Part shown: positions 9,790-18,677 of the stretch, in pieces | How positions within the stretch are numbered: position 1 is the stretch's first letter | How the letters are laid out: each line of letters begins with the position of its first letter | NCBI GenBank assembly: GCA_018401465.1 | Contig: JAGYKE010000004.1 | Span: forward strand, 992,001 to 1,056,000 | Direction of reading: 5' to 3' | Source of the DNA: Aestuariivita sp. | Lineage (GTDB): Bacteria; Pseudomonadota; Alphaproteobacteria; Rhodobacterales; Rhodobacteraceae | DNA: 64,000 nt | Notes under the pieces: model-generated | Databases searched by the model: none | Told to the model about the DNA's origin: nothing | The model's input: only the letters and a program-made list of their open reading frames with translations | Made by a program: the position numbers and the translations under genes

Positions 9790-10722
9790 TCAGACCGTCT
9801 CTAGGATCAGCGTGCCTGCGAAGACTTCGCGTGCGACGGACTGGATGGTGCGCGCGATGCGCGGTGTCGCCTCGTCCAGACTGGTCGAGCGCGTGACAAG
9901 GCCGACCGAGCGCAGAATGCGCGGCCCTTCGAGCGATACGACCGCCACATCGGCGTCGTCCGACCTGATTTCCGAGCGGACATAGAGAGCTGGCAGGAAC
10001 GCGATCCCCATGCCCATGCCCGCCATCAGCCGGATGGCATGCAGACTGGTGCCTTCGTAATCCGACCGCAGCTTTGCACCGTTCTGTTCGCAGATCTCGG
10101 CCACCTGTTGGCGGAGCGCGAAGGCTGGGCCCAGCGACAGCACCGTTTCGCCCTTCAGCGCACTGCGCGGAATGCGGGATTGTGCGGCAAAGGGATGGTC
10201 GCGCGCCACGACAAGGTCGAGCGGTTCGCGGAACAGGCGCACCGCCATCATGTCACCGCGCACCGGAAGCTGGACGAGGATCATGTCGTAATCGCCCTGC
10301 GACAGTCCCTGCGTCAGGGCATCGGGCGCGCCTTCGCGGATGTAGACGCTCAGATCGGGATGGCGCGCGTGCAGCCGCGCGATCACATGCGGCAGGATAT
10401 AGGGCCCCAGCGTGGCCGATGCGCCGAAGCGGATCAATCCTGTCAGACCATTGCGCGGCGCCTCGAACCGGTTCATCAGATCCTGCGCCGCCGCCAATAT
10501 GGAGCGGGCGCGTTCGTGAACCTCGCGCCCCGCCGGGGTCAGGATCACGCCCGGGCGACTGCGCTCCACCAGCGTCTGACCCAGCCGCTTTTCTAGGTTG
10601 GCAAGCTGGATCGACAGTGACGGCTGGCTGACATCGCATTGCTCGGCCGCGCCCCGGAAGCTTCCGGTTTCGGCCAGTGCCACGAAGTATTCAAGCTGTC
10701 TGAGGCTGGGACCGTCGCGCAT
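9790..10722 (-). CDS. LysR-family transcriptional regulator
   Basis: This LysR protein has the N-terminal winged HTH (SLRQLEYFVALAETGSF onward) and a periplasmic-binding-protein-like effector domain. The domain order and the LSLGPAFALRQQVAEICEQNG segment look like the OxyR branch, but the OxyR peroxidatic cysteine pair is not present, so peroxide sensing is unlikely. I prefer the ATG at 10722 (310 residues); a GTG at 10740 overlaps the TRAP permease stop as GTGA and would add six residues and translational coupling. It follows the TRAP permease genes on the same strand and may control them. Confidence 0.88.
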   Translation of the reverse strand: MRDGPSLRQLEYFVALAETGSFRGAAEQCDVSQPSLSIQLANLEKRLGQTLVERSRPGVILTPAGREVHERARSILAAAQDLMNRFEAPRNGLTGLIRFGASATLGPYILPHVIARLHARHPDLSVYIREGAPDALTQGLSQGDYDMILVQLPVRGDMMAVRLFREPLDLVVARDHPFAAQSRIPRSALKGETVLSLGPAFALRQQVAEICEQNGAKLRSDYEGTSLHAIRLMAGMGMGIAFLPALYVRSEIRSDDADVAVVSLEGPRILRSVGLVTRSTSLDEATPRIARTIQSVAREVFAGTLILETV

Positions 10723-10736
10723 CACGTACCTGATAA

Positions 10737-12395
10737 TCACAAGAACTCGTCCTCACCGCCTCCTTCGGCGTCGAATGCCGGCGGAGGGGCCGATCCGTCG
10801 CTGCCCGGCGCATCCGAGCGGAACAGCTCGTTCGGAAGCCAGGTGGCAGTTTCGGGCAGAAGCCACAGAATGCCAAGGGCCACGAGCTGCAGCACGATGA
10901 ACGGCAGGGCGCCCCGGTAGATCTGCGGCGTCGTGATCGTCCGCGGCGCCACGCCCCGCAGGTAGAAGAGCGAGAAGCCGAAAGGCGGGGTCAGGAACGA
11001 CGTCTGCAAGAGAACCCCCATCATCACGCCCAGCCAGATCGGATCGACGCCCATGATCAGAAGCACCGGCGCGGTGATCGGCACGACGATGAACAGGATC
11101 TCGAACGTGTCGAGGAAGAAGCCCAGCACGAAGATGATGAGGAAGACCATCAACAGCGCCCCGGTCTGGCCGCCGGGCATGCCTTCGAGGAAGTTGCGCA
11201 CCATCTCGCCCCCGCCCATCTGGGTGAAGACAAGCGCGAAGGCGGTGGCGCCCAGAAGGATGATGAAGATCATCGACGTGATCGACATGGTGGTGAGCGA
11301 GGACCGGAAGACGGTTTCGAGATACATGCCGCCCCGTTTGCGCGACGCCGCGATGGCAACAAGCGCCAGCGCCAGCACGACAAGCATGAAGTTCAACAGC
11401 CCGGTGCCCCCGAAGAACACCGCCACGATCCCCAGCGCGACCAGAAAGCCCAGCCAGAAGATCATCAGCTGACGGTCGCGGCGGGGGTCGCCTTCGGCCC
11501 CCAGCATCGCATCGGCCAGAAGCTTCACTGCCGCAAGGAACAGCGCCCCCACGGCGCCGACGCTGGCACTTTCGGTCGGTGTGGCGACGCCCGACACGAT
11601 CGAGCCGAGCACGGCGACGATCAGCGTCACCGGCGGGATCAGCGAAGAGACGACGCGCGACAGAAGGCCTGCGCGTTCCTCGGCCGTCATGGCGACGGGC
11701 GGGCAGGTTTCCGGCGCGACGATGGCCCGCCAGATGACATAGAGCGCATAGAGCGTCGCGAGGATCAGCGATGGGATCATCGCACCTGCGAACAGATCCC
11801 CCACCGACACCGTGTCGGGGGCGAAGTTGCCCAGCGACAGCTGCGCCGCGGAATTGGCGCCCTGCAGGATGTCGGCCATGAAGATCAGCACGGTCGATGG
11901 CGGCAGGATCTGCCCGAGCGTCCCCGCTGCGCAGATTGTCCCGCAGGCCAGCTTGGGGTCATATCCTGCGCGCATCATCGCGGGCAGCGACAGAAGGCCC
12001 ATGGTGACGACCGTGGCGCCCACGACGCCCGTCGCGGCGGCTAGCAGCGCGCCCACCAGAACGACCGACAGCGCCAGACCGCCGCGCAGCCGCCCGAAGA
12101 CCTGACCCATCGTGGTCAAAAGCGACTCCGCGATGCCAGACCGTTCGAGAACCACACCCATGAAGACGAACAACGGCACGGCCACCAGAACCGGGTTCGT
12201 CAGGACGCCCCAGAACCGGTTCGGCAGGGCGGCGAACAGCGCGCCGTCGAAGGCGCCGACCCAGATCCCGGCAAAACCCACCAGAATGGCCAGCCCGCCC
12301 AGCGTGAAGGCCACAAGGTAGCCCGACATCAGAAACAGGATGATCAGCAAAAACAGCCCGGCGGCCATCATCTGGCCCAGAAGCGCCACGTCCAT
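10737..12395 (-). CDS. TRAP transporter large permease (DctM type)
   Basis: The 552-residue polytopic membrane protein has about 13 hydrophobic segments and the TRAP large-subunit signatures GTICAAGTLGQILPPSTVLIFMAD and LLQTSFLTPPFGFSLFYLRG. It uses a Na+ or proton gradient to move an organic anion delivered by a periplasmic binding protein. Length and motifs match the COG4664 group (2-oxoacid or aromatic-acid type) rather than the C4-dicarboxylate group. It follows the small permease with an 18-bp gap and has an Asp/Gly-rich tail. The substrate is not readable from sequence. Confidence 0.92.
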   Translation of the reverse strand: MDVALLGQMMAAGLFLLIILFLMSGYLVAFTLGGLAILVGFAGIWVGAFDGALFAALPNRFWGVLTNPVLVAVPLFVFMGVVLERSGIAESLLTTMGQVFGRLRGGLALSVVLVGALLAAATGVVGATVVTMGLLSLPAMMRAGYDPKLACGTICAAGTLGQILPPSTVLIFMADILQGANSAAQLSLGNFAPDTVSVGDLFAGAMIPSLILATLYALYVIWRAIVAPETCPPVAMTAEERAGLLSRVVSSLIPPVTLIVAVLGSIVSGVATPTESASVGAVGALFLAAVKLLADAMLGAEGDPRRDRQLMIFWLGFLVALGIVAVFFGGTGLLNFMLVVLALALVAIAASRKRGGMYLETVFRSSLTTMSITSMIFIILLGATAFALVFTQMGGGEMVRNFLEGMPGGQTGALLMVFLIIFVLGFFLDTFEILFIVVPITAPVLLIMGVDPIWLGVMMGVLLQTSFLTPPFGFSLFYLRGVAPRTITTPQIYRGALPFIVLQLVALGILWLLPETATWLPNELFRSDAPGSDGSAPPPAFDAEGGGEDEFL

Positions 12396-12413
12396 CTTCG
12401 TCGTCCCCTTGCG

Positions 12414-13004
12414 TCAGAGTGCCTGGTCCGGGCTGTGCCCGGCATGGTCGAGCGCGTAGCGCCCGTGCCCGGCGAGCACGAGGATGCCGCGCATCACGAA
12501 GGCCGCGCCTTGCAGCGCAACCAGAGCGACGAAGCCCAGCAGGCAGGCCTTGAGGATCCAGTAGTTCCCCATGCCCCCGGGGTTCAGCGATCCTTCGTCT
12601 GCGGCGTAGGATGCGGTCCAGAACGTCCAGACGCCCTCACCGAAGATCCACAGGAAGGGGACGAGCAGCAAAAGCGTCATCACAAGGTCTGACAGCGCGC
12701 GGCGGCGGTTGTCCCATCCGGCATAGAAGACATCGACGCGCACGAAACCGCCCGACATCATCGTGTAGCCTGCGCCAAGCACGATCACCGCGACATGGGT
12801 CCAGATGTAGGATTCCTGCAGCCAGATCAGCCCGGTCCCCATGGCATAGCGCAGATAGACCGTTGCGAAGCACAGAACCACGGTGCCCAGCGCGGCCCAG
12901 GCGGTGATGTATCCGCTGATCCGGCAGATGCCATCTATGAGGCTGACGCCACCGGCAACGGCGCGCACCCAGCCGGGCTCTGGCCTGGTTGTTTGTCCTG
13001 GCAT
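12414..13004 (-). CDS. TRAP transporter small permease (DctQ type)
   Basis: This 196-residue membrane protein has four predicted transmembrane helices. The segments GTGLIWLQESYIWTHVAVIVLGAGYTM and RVDVFYAGW are typical of the small TRAP subunit of the COG4665 group. It is the first gene of the minus-strand unit DctQ-DctM and faces the binding-protein gene across 307 bp, so the three genes of one transporter are transcribed from divergent promoters. Confidence 0.9.
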   Translation of the reverse strand: MPGQTTRPEPGWVRAVAGGVSLIDGICRISGYITAWAALGTVVLCFATVYLRYAMGTGLIWLQESYIWTHVAVIVLGAGYTMMSGGFVRVDVFYAGWDNRRRALSDLVMTLLLLVPFLWIFGEGVWTFWTASYAADEGSLNPGGMGNYWILKACLLGFVALVALQGAAFVMRGILVLAGHGRYALDHAGHSPDQAL

Positions 13005-13311
13005 TTCCTGCCCCCCTGATTGTGCGAGCCGGGCGGATGCCCTTGTCTCCGCACCCCCTGTTGCAGCGGGCGGGCCCCCTCAGACCCGCGTCGCATGGAC
13101 GTGACTTTGCGACGACCAAGGGGAAATCAACCGGCGTGAATAAGTTTTTTTAACTGTTTTTGGATCAGGTCGGACGTTTCCATAAAAGATTTCAAAACAG
13201 CGGCGGATCGGTTCCCGTCGCATTGCCGCAACCCGCCCGCCGCCCATATGCGCCCAATCTTCGGAGCCTCAGGCGAGGGGGCCGAAGGGTGCAACCAAAA
13301 GGGAGGCTCGA
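13005..13311. promoter_or_regulatory. Divergent promoter region of the TRAP genes
   Basis: No gene is seen in these 307 bp. An AT-rich patch with two T-tracts occupies about 13140-13195 and is the most likely place for the divergent promoters of dctQM (left) and dctP (right). I could not identify a convincing operator or consensus -35/-10 pair. Confidence 0.5.
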
Positions 13312-14424
13312 ATGAAAAGACGCGACTTTTTGACGAAATCGGTCCTGGCCGGGACCGCGACCGCCGCGGCGACGCTGGCAACGCCGGCCATCGCATCCGG
13401 CGTGATCGAATGGCGGATGGTGCATTCCTGGCCCAAGGGCCTGCCGGGCGTCGGCGTGGGCGCCGACCGGCTGGCGCAGCGGATCGAGGCCATGTCGGGT
13501 GGCCGCCTGAAGATCAACGTCTTCGCCGCAGGCGAACTCGTCCCCGCGCTGGGCTGCATGGACGCCGTCATGGACGGCACCGCCGAGATGGGCCATGACG
13601 CGTCCTTCTACCACGTCGGCAAGCACCCGATGCTGGCTGCGTTCTTCGCCGTGCCCTTCGGCATGACCGCCGACGAACAGGCGGCGTGGCTGCTGCATGC
13701 GGGTGGTCAGGCGCTCTGGGATGAACTGAACGACCAGTTCGGCATCCTGTCGGTCCCGGCGGGTCAGACCGCCAACCAGTCCTTCGGCTGGTTCCGGAAA
13801 CCCGTCGAATCCGTCGCCGATTTCCAGGGTCTGAAGATCCGCATGCCGGGCCTCGGCGGCGAGATGGTGCAGAAGCTGGGCGCGACGTCGGTCCTGCTGC
13901 CGGGCGGCGAGATCTTCGCGGCGCTGCAGTCGGGTGCCGTCGATGCGGCCGAATTCATTGGCCCCGTGAACGACCTGCCGATGGGCTTCCACCAGGTGGC
14001 CAAGTATTCCTATGGCCCCGGCGTGCAGGAACCGGGCGGCACGGTCCAGCTGATGCTGAACAAGGCGAAGTTCCTCGAACTGCCCAGCGATCTGCAGGAA
14101 ATCATCCGCGCCGCCTGCCATGCCGGCCACGAGGACATGAAGGTCGAATACGACCTGCTGTCGGGCCGTGCGATGGAAGTCCTGCGGGTCGAGCATGGCG
14201 TGGAATTCCGCCGCCTGCCGCGCGATGTCCTCGAGGCGCTGGGCAAGGCCGCCGGTGAGGTGATCCAGGAATCCTACGACAACGGCGACGAACTGACCCG
14301 CCGGATCTGGGACAGCTATCTCGCCTCGCGCGCCGACACGATGCGCTTCCTGCGGTTCAACGAACAGGCGTTCCTGAACGCCCGCACGCTGGACTATCCC
14401 TTCCCCGGCCCGCAGCCGACCTGA
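13312..14424 (+). CDS. TRAP transporter substrate-binding protein (DctP type, Tat-exported)
   Basis: The 370-residue protein starts with a twin-arginine signal, MKRRDFLTKS followed by an Ala/Thr-rich stretch ending near residue 29 (PAIASG). The mature part has the TRAP binding-protein features, including FQGLKIRMPG near 176 with the arginine that clamps substrate carboxylate, and a downstream FAALQSGAVDAAEFIGP loop. Length and motifs match the TakP/FcbT1 type binding 2-oxoacids or aromatic acids. It is divergent from its permease genes. A good ribosome site (GGGAGG) precedes the ATG. Confidence 0.92.
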   Translation: MKRRDFLTKSVLAGTATAAATLATPAIASGVIEWRMVHSWPKGLPGVGVGADRLAQRIEAMSGGRLKINVFAAGELVPALGCMDAVMDGTAEMGHDASFYHVGKHPMLAAFFAVPFGMTADEQAAWLLHAGGQALWDELNDQFGILSVPAGQTANQSFGWFRKPVESVADFQGLKIRMPGLGGEMVQKLGATSVLLPGGEIFAALQSGAVDAAEFIGPVNDLPMGFHQVAKYSYGPGVQEPGGTVQLMLNKAKFLELPSDLQEIIRAACHAGHEDMKVEYDLLSGRAMEVLRVEHGVEFRRLPRDVLEALGKAAGEVIQESYDNGDELTRRIWDSYLASRADTMRFLRFNEQAFLNARTLDYPFPGPQPT

Positions 14425-14445
14425 TCGCTGCGTGCATGATCTTTG

Positions 14446-14477
14446 GCGGTCCGGCCCCCCGGCCGGGCCGCTTTCTT
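14446..14477 (+). terminator. Rho-independent terminator after the TRAP binding protein
   Basis: GCGGTCCGGCC (14446-14456) pairs with GGCCGGGCCGC (14461-14471) with one G-U pair and a 4-base loop, followed by TTTCTT. It lies 22 bp after the stop codon. Confidence 0.88.
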
Positions 14478-14631
14478 GTGGGCAGGCCGCGCGGCAGTTC
14501 GGCAACATCCATGTGCAAAACACCTGATTTCGCGGTTACGAAGGCGCAAACCCCCATATGCGGTTGATCCAATGGGCGGTTGCGTGTATCCGATGCCTCA
14601 CAGGTGCATAGACGCGGCACTGCATCACTGA

Positions 14632-14684
14632 CGCAGACAACGGGGCAGACACGCCAAGGCTGGTTTGCCCCGTTTCCGTCTGCG
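14632..14684. repeat. Long hairpin in the gene-free region
   Basis: CGCAGAC plus AACGGGGCA (14632-14647) pairs with TGCCCCGTT (14666-14674) and GTCTGCG (14678-14684), a 16-bp stem broken only by a 3-base bulge. No T-tract follows, so it is not a standard terminator. Confidence 0.75.
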
Positions 14685-14703
14685 ATCATGGAGAGGCAGG
14701 GAA

Positions 14704-14766
14704 AAGGCGTCAGGTGCGCAGACGCGGTCTTTGCATCATGCCCCGAAGGACACGTCCTGACGCCTT
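14704..14766. repeat. 11-bp perfect inverted repeat
   Basis: AAGGCGTCAGG (14704-14714) is the exact complement of CCTGACGCCTT (14756-14766), with 41 bases between. It starts 20 bp after the previous hairpin, so the two could be adjacent stems of one RNA. Confidence 0.7.
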
Positions 14767-15044
14767 CCCCGATACGTCCGCCCGAAGGCTTCCGTTCCGG
14801 ATAAGGGGCTTTCCCGAGAGTCGTCCCCTTGCTGCCCCCGGTTCCAAAGAACCTGACCAGCCGCCGCGCAGACCCGAAGGCCCATCCCGGCCGCCGCACC
14901 GCCACAAGGACGACGCGACCCGCAAGCAACCGATCCGGCATCTTCCGACTGTCGGGTTCATCAGACCCGTCTGCCGGTGCCCGCCGCCCGGGATCTCCGC
15001 GGTTGCAGACCCGTCCGAAGACCGCCCCGCCACCTGCGAAAGCC

Positions 15045-15080
15045 CCTTCGGGCCCTTGCGATCCGGCCCTTTCCCGAAGG
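15045..15080. repeat. CCTTCGGG/CCCGAAGG inverted pair
   Basis: The inverted octamer copy at 15045-15052 pairs with the last direct copy at 15073-15080 across a 20-base loop. The other direct copies are at 14742-14749, 14781-14788 and 14873-14880. Confidence 0.65.
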
Positions 15081-15327
15081 TCTGTGCCGGTAAGACAAGG
15101 GTCACACCGGTGCCCCTTTCGTGCAACAGAATCTTGACGGCGGGATGAAATTTCCTGTGGGTAAGATATTGAATTCATTGGTGGAAAATCTGTGGATATC
15201 GGAATTTGCGCAGGCTGGGCAACGACTTGCCGCAGGTGCGAAACCGTCCCGCGCTGCATCCGCGAAAACCGCCTTGAACCGTTTCTGAAAGGCCTTGGGC
15301 AGGGGGGAAGGCGGCGAATCGGCCGCT

Positions 15328-15819
15328 TCAGGCCGCGGCGAGGAAGATCATGTTGGCCAACCCCCAGAACGTCATGTGGTAATGGGTGGCCTGGGTGCCT
15401 TCGTGACAGAACCAGTAGCTGAAGTAGTCGCCCACGATCAGGAACCCCGCCCAGATCGAGGTGAAGACCAGCGCGCCCAGCATGGCGATGGCCTTGGCCG
15501 TCTCGGCCGACCCCACCCCCGCCAGCGCCAGCACAAGTGTTGCGACACCCGCGATCAGCAGCGCCGCCGCGGTGAGTTCCGCCAGCACTGCCAGCCGGAA
15601 GGCTGCAAGCTGCACGCGCCGGTCGGTGACGGCGCGGTGGCCGACGCGGGCGAATTCCTCGGGGTATTCGGCGCGCAGACGCTCCATCGACATGACCTGC
15701 GCGGTATAGAGTTCGTTGTTCAGCGGATAGCGGAGATTGCTATAGACGCCGACAGACAGCCACAAGGCGATGGCCGCGACCGAAACCGTTTGCGCGATCA
15801 GGCTCGTTGTCTCGAACAT
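15328..15819 (-). CDS. Small integral membrane protein, DUF2165-like
   Basis: The 163-residue protein has four hydrophobic segments (about 5-25, 73-98, 105-130 and 145-163). A conserved-looking motif GDYFSYWFCHEGTQATHYH lies in the last third. Size and topology recall DUF2165 small membrane proteins, but the match is weak and I would not rely on it. It begins 34 bp downstream of the terminator of the binding-protein gene and is probably independently expressed. Function unknown. Confidence 0.7.
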   Translation of the reverse strand: MFETTSLIAQTVSVAAIALWLSVGVYSNLRYPLNNELYTAQVMSMERLRAEYPEEFARVGHRAVTDRRVQLAAFRLAVLAELTAAALLIAGVATLVLALAGVGSAETAKAIAMLGALVFTSIWAGFLIVGDYFSYWFCHEGTQATHYHMTFWGLANMIFLAAA

Positions 15820-15842
15820 CCGGTTTCTTCCATGGTGCGCAT

Positions 15843-15872
15843 AGAAAAGGGGCCGCTGTTTCCAGCGGCCCC
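15843..15872 (-). terminator. Terminator of the ABC binding-protein gene
   Basis: Read on the minus strand, GGGGCCGCTG, a GAAA loop and CAGCGGCCCC are followed by TTTTCT. It lies 18 bp after the stop at 15890. Confidence 0.88.
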
Positions 15873-15889
15873 CCCTTTTTCGGTGTGGA

Positions 15890-17554
15890 TCAGGTCCAGG
15901 CCAGACGGTCCAGGTTCACGTCAAACGAGATGTGGTGTCCACCACCCACGATGTTCGACTTGGTGTGGTTGTAGAGCGACCGCCAGTAAGGCTGGATCGT
16001 CACACCGTCGTCCTGCAGGATCTTCTGGCCCACGGCCATCAGTTCGCGGCGCTTTTCCACATCCGCGGTGGCCAGCGCCTTTTCGAGGACGGCATCGAAT
16101 TCGGGGTTGGAATAGCCGAATTCGTTCCAGGCCTCGCCCGAGCGATAGGCCAGCGCCCGGATCTGCACGCCCAGGGGACGGTGGTTCCAGTTGGTCGAGC
16201 TGAACGGATATTTCGTCCAGTCGTTCCAGAAGGTAGACCCGGGCAGCACGGTCCGGCGCACGTTGAAGCCCGCGTCGCGCAGCTGCGCCGCGACGACGTC
16301 AGTCGTGTCCTTACGATAGCCGTCGTCGATCGAGATGATTTCCATCTCGAAGTCGCCCATTCCCGCTTCGTCCAGAAGTGCCTTGGCGGCCGCGGGATCA
16401 TGCGGCAGCGGCGGCAGTTCCGCATATTCCGGGTGCACCGGCGCGACGTGGTGGTTTTCGCCCAGCTTGCCGCGACCGCCATAGCCCAGCTCGAGAACCA
16501 CGTTGTTGTCCACGGCCAGCATGATCGCCTTGCGCACGCGGACGTCGGCATAGGGCTTCTTGCCATCGACTTCGGCCAGCTGGTTGGGGCGGACCACAAT
16601 GGTCGATCCCGACACGGTTTCATGCTGGGTCCAGCCGTCGAGCGCGCCCATGATGTCGATGAAGTCGCCGTCGACCGAATAGAGCATGTCGACTTCGTCC
16701 GATTCCGCCGCGGCCACCCAGGCCGAGGGATCGGTGCCGAAGTCGATGTATTCGATCTTGTCCATCCAGGCGCCGTTGCCTTCGTTCCACCAGGTGTGGT
16801 TGGTGTTCTTCACGAGGACACCGCGCACGCCGACCTCGAGGCTTTCGGGCAGGAAAGGGCCAGTGCCGACGGGGTTTTCGAGCATTGTATCAGCCGAGAA
16901 GCCCTGCGGCACGATCGCGGCAGGGTAATCCGCCATCCCGGGGATGAGCGAAATGTCCGACCGCGGCAGCATCAGCTTCACGGTGTGGCTGTCCACCACA
17001 ACGATGGCACCGTCTGCGGCCTTGCCGGTCGCATCGTCGATGAGCACCGAGAACCGGCCCGCCATCGAGTTGCCCTCGACTTCCTTGTCGCACCAGCGGG
17101 TGACGTTGTAGGCCACGTCGTCAGCGGTGAAATCGGTGCCGTTGTTCCATTTCACGCCCTTGCGGACGTTCAGGGTGTATTCGGTGGCGTCGTCGTTGAT
17201 TTCCCAGCTTTCCAGAAGCTGCGGGGTGAACGTGCCGTCATTTTCGTAACGGACGAGGTATTCGAGCCACCCGCGCGAGAAGTTGGAAATCTCGCTCCAG
17301 TCGAAGGTGCGGGGGTCCTTCAGGCCACGGACCGACATCTGGATGCGGATCTCGCCGCCCATTTTGTGCGCGCCAGCATGGGCCGGCGTGGGCGCGGCCA
17401 TGCCGAGCATCGCATAGGCGGTCGCGGTTGTGGCGCCGAAGGCCGAGGCCGTGGCCAGGAATTCGCGGCGGCTGATCTGATCGCTGCCGACTTTCGCGGC
17501 GCTGTCGACCACGACCTTGGGCAGCGGTTTTCCGGTGCGCGTGAAAAAGGTCAT
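15890..17554 (-). CDS. ABC transporter substrate-binding protein, family 5 (peptide/nickel type)
   Basis: This 554-residue protein has a twin-arginine-like signal (SRREFLATASAFG, about residues 28-60) and the SBP family 5 fold. Diagnostic pieces include WNNGTDFTADDVAYNVTRW in the first half and KPYADVRVRKAIMLAVDNN in the second. The chosen ATG at 17554 has AGGAAG six bases upstream; the frame is open 73 codons further but without signal features. No permease or ATPase gene is adjacent, so it is an orphan receptor whose transporter lies elsewhere. Oligopeptide, opine and other cargos are all possible. Confidence 0.9.
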   Translation of the reverse strand: MTFFTRTGKPLPKVVVDSAAKVGSDQISRREFLATASAFGATTATAYAMLGMAAPTPAHAGAHKMGGEIRIQMSVRGLKDPRTFDWSEISNFSRGWLEYLVRYENDGTFTPQLLESWEINDDATEYTLNVRKGVKWNNGTDFTADDVAYNVTRWCDKEVEGNSMAGRFSVLIDDATGKAADGAIVVVDSHTVKLMLPRSDISLIPGMADYPAAIVPQGFSADTMLENPVGTGPFLPESLEVGVRGVLVKNTNHTWWNEGNGAWMDKIEYIDFGTDPSAWVAAAESDEVDMLYSVDGDFIDIMGALDGWTQHETVSGSTIVVRPNQLAEVDGKKPYADVRVRKAIMLAVDNNVVLELGYGGRGKLGENHHVAPVHPEYAELPPLPHDPAAAKALLDEAGMGDFEMEIISIDDGYRKDTTDVVAAQLRDAGFNVRRTVLPGSTFWNDWTKYPFSSTNWNHRPLGVQIRALAYRSGEAWNEFGYSNPEFDAVLEKALATADVEKRRELMAVGQKILQDDGVTIQPYWRSLYNHTKSNIVGGGHHISFDVNLDRLAWT

Positions 17555-17848
17555 TTTCTTCCTCTCCGTTGGTTGGTCCGTTTTGGCGGCGGCATCTGTC
17601 GACCGCGGCCTTGTTATCGTTGAAGCCGGAAGTGCCTGTCCCGTCCGGGGCACGTGGCCGAGGCAACGGGGGCATCCTCCGGGGTGTCTGCAACCGGGCT
17701 TCCGGGCTTTCTCCCCGGTCCGGACCCGATCGCTTCCCGCCGCATCGTAAGTGCAAGCCGTCCCGCGATGCAATACTGGGCTGCGGGACGGAATGTCACG
17801 ATGGCGACATTTTCCGGTCTGTTCCGGACATGCCCCGATGCCGCTGCA

Positions 17849-18547
17849 TCACCGTGCGCGTCCGAAGAGCCGTTCGAGAAAGCTGTAGAACCACTCGGCC
17901 TGCGCGGCGTCGTGCTGCAGCATCAGCTGCGTTTGAGTCTCGCGGTCCTGCGCGCCGGGCTTGCCGTAATTCGCCGTCGGCCAGTTCTGCCAGCGGCGGA
18001 AGCCTTCGATTGTCTGTTCGGGGTGGAACTGGAAGCCGTAGACATTGTTTCCCAACCGAAAGGCCTGATGTTCGAAACTGGCGCTCCGGGCAAGGTGGAC
18101 GGCCCCTTTCGGCAGGTCGAAGGTATGGTAATGTGCCTGCGTGCAGAAAAGCGGGCCCGGCATGAAATCGGGGTCCGCACCTGTGGGCGCGATCTCGTAA
18201 TAGCCGAATTCATGCAGCCCGCTGTCCGGCGCACCCGCCCATTCGCCCTCATGATACGCGATCATCTGCGCGCCCTGACAGAGTCCGAGGGTCGGGATGC
18301 CTGCGTCGAGCGCCGCGCCGATCCAGCGGTATTCCTCGTTCAGGAAAGGGTGCAGTTCGGTGTCGTAGGCGTTGTAGGGTCCGCCATAGATCACCGTGCC
18401 GGCGACGTCGTCGGTCACATCGCCAAGCAGGTCGCCCCGGAAGGGGCGGCGGATGTCGGGGGTGAAACCCGCCTGTGTGAGATAGGTCACCACCCGGTCG
18501 TCGGGGGGATCGTCGCCGTGGCGGACAAGGACAACGCGCTGGGACAT
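17849..18547 (-). CDS. Class I glutamine amidotransferase-like protein
   Basis: The 232-residue protein has the class I GATase fold: nucleophile elbow GLCQGAQ with C90, and FQFHPEQT carrying the histidine-glutamate pair. It is a stand-alone domain of the COG0518 type, similar in build to gamma-glutamyl hydrolases of GMP-synthase-like annotation. The ATG at 18547 is preceded by GGAGGT at 5 bases, so I prefer it to the GTG six bases upstream. It is divergent from the RidA gene. Substrate unknown. Confidence 0.88.
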   Translation of the reverse strand: MSQRVVLVRHGDDPPDDRVVTYLTQAGFTPDIRRPFRGDLLGDVTDDVAGTVIYGGPYNAYDTELHPFLNEEYRWIGAALDAGIPTLGLCQGAQMIAYHEGEWAGAPDSGLHEFGYYEIAPTGADPDFMPGPLFCTQAHYHTFDLPKGAVHLARSASFEHQAFRLGNNVYGFQFHPEQTIEGFRRWQNWPTANYGKPGAQDRETQTQLMLQHDAAQAEWFYSFLERLFGRAR

Positions 18548-18677
18548 GAGCACCTCCGGTCAGAGAATCGTCGTTGCGTGGCCTGTTTATCGCCGGTCCG
18601 TGCCTGGGACCGAGATCAGACTTTCAAAGCGTCGCGCGCAGCGCAAGAGTGAAGCCAAATACCGAAGGAGAGCCGCG

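Larger units (their letters stand above)
14425..15327. other. Gene-free 903-bp region rich in inverted repeats
   Basis: No credible protein gene is seen; the open frames here are Pro/Arg-rich or Gly/Arg-rich on both strands, as expected of non-coding GC-rich DNA. After the terminator there are two long-range inverted repeats (14632-14684 and 14704-14766). Between 14742 and 15080 the octamer CCCGAAGG occurs four times directly and once inverted. Read on the minus strand the four direct copies are CCTTCGGG, the cUUCGg tetraloop sequence. An AT-rich segment with two DnaA-box-like sequences follows at 15150-15200. It may encode a structured RNA or be an intergenic repeat sink. Confidence 0.5.

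Noticed and set aside
14357-15259. A 300-codon open frame on the minus strand in the gene-free region
   Set aside because: It overlaps the end of the TRAP binding protein gene and the terminator, its product is Gly/Arg/Pro-rich without motifs, and competing frames on the plus strand look equally non-coding.
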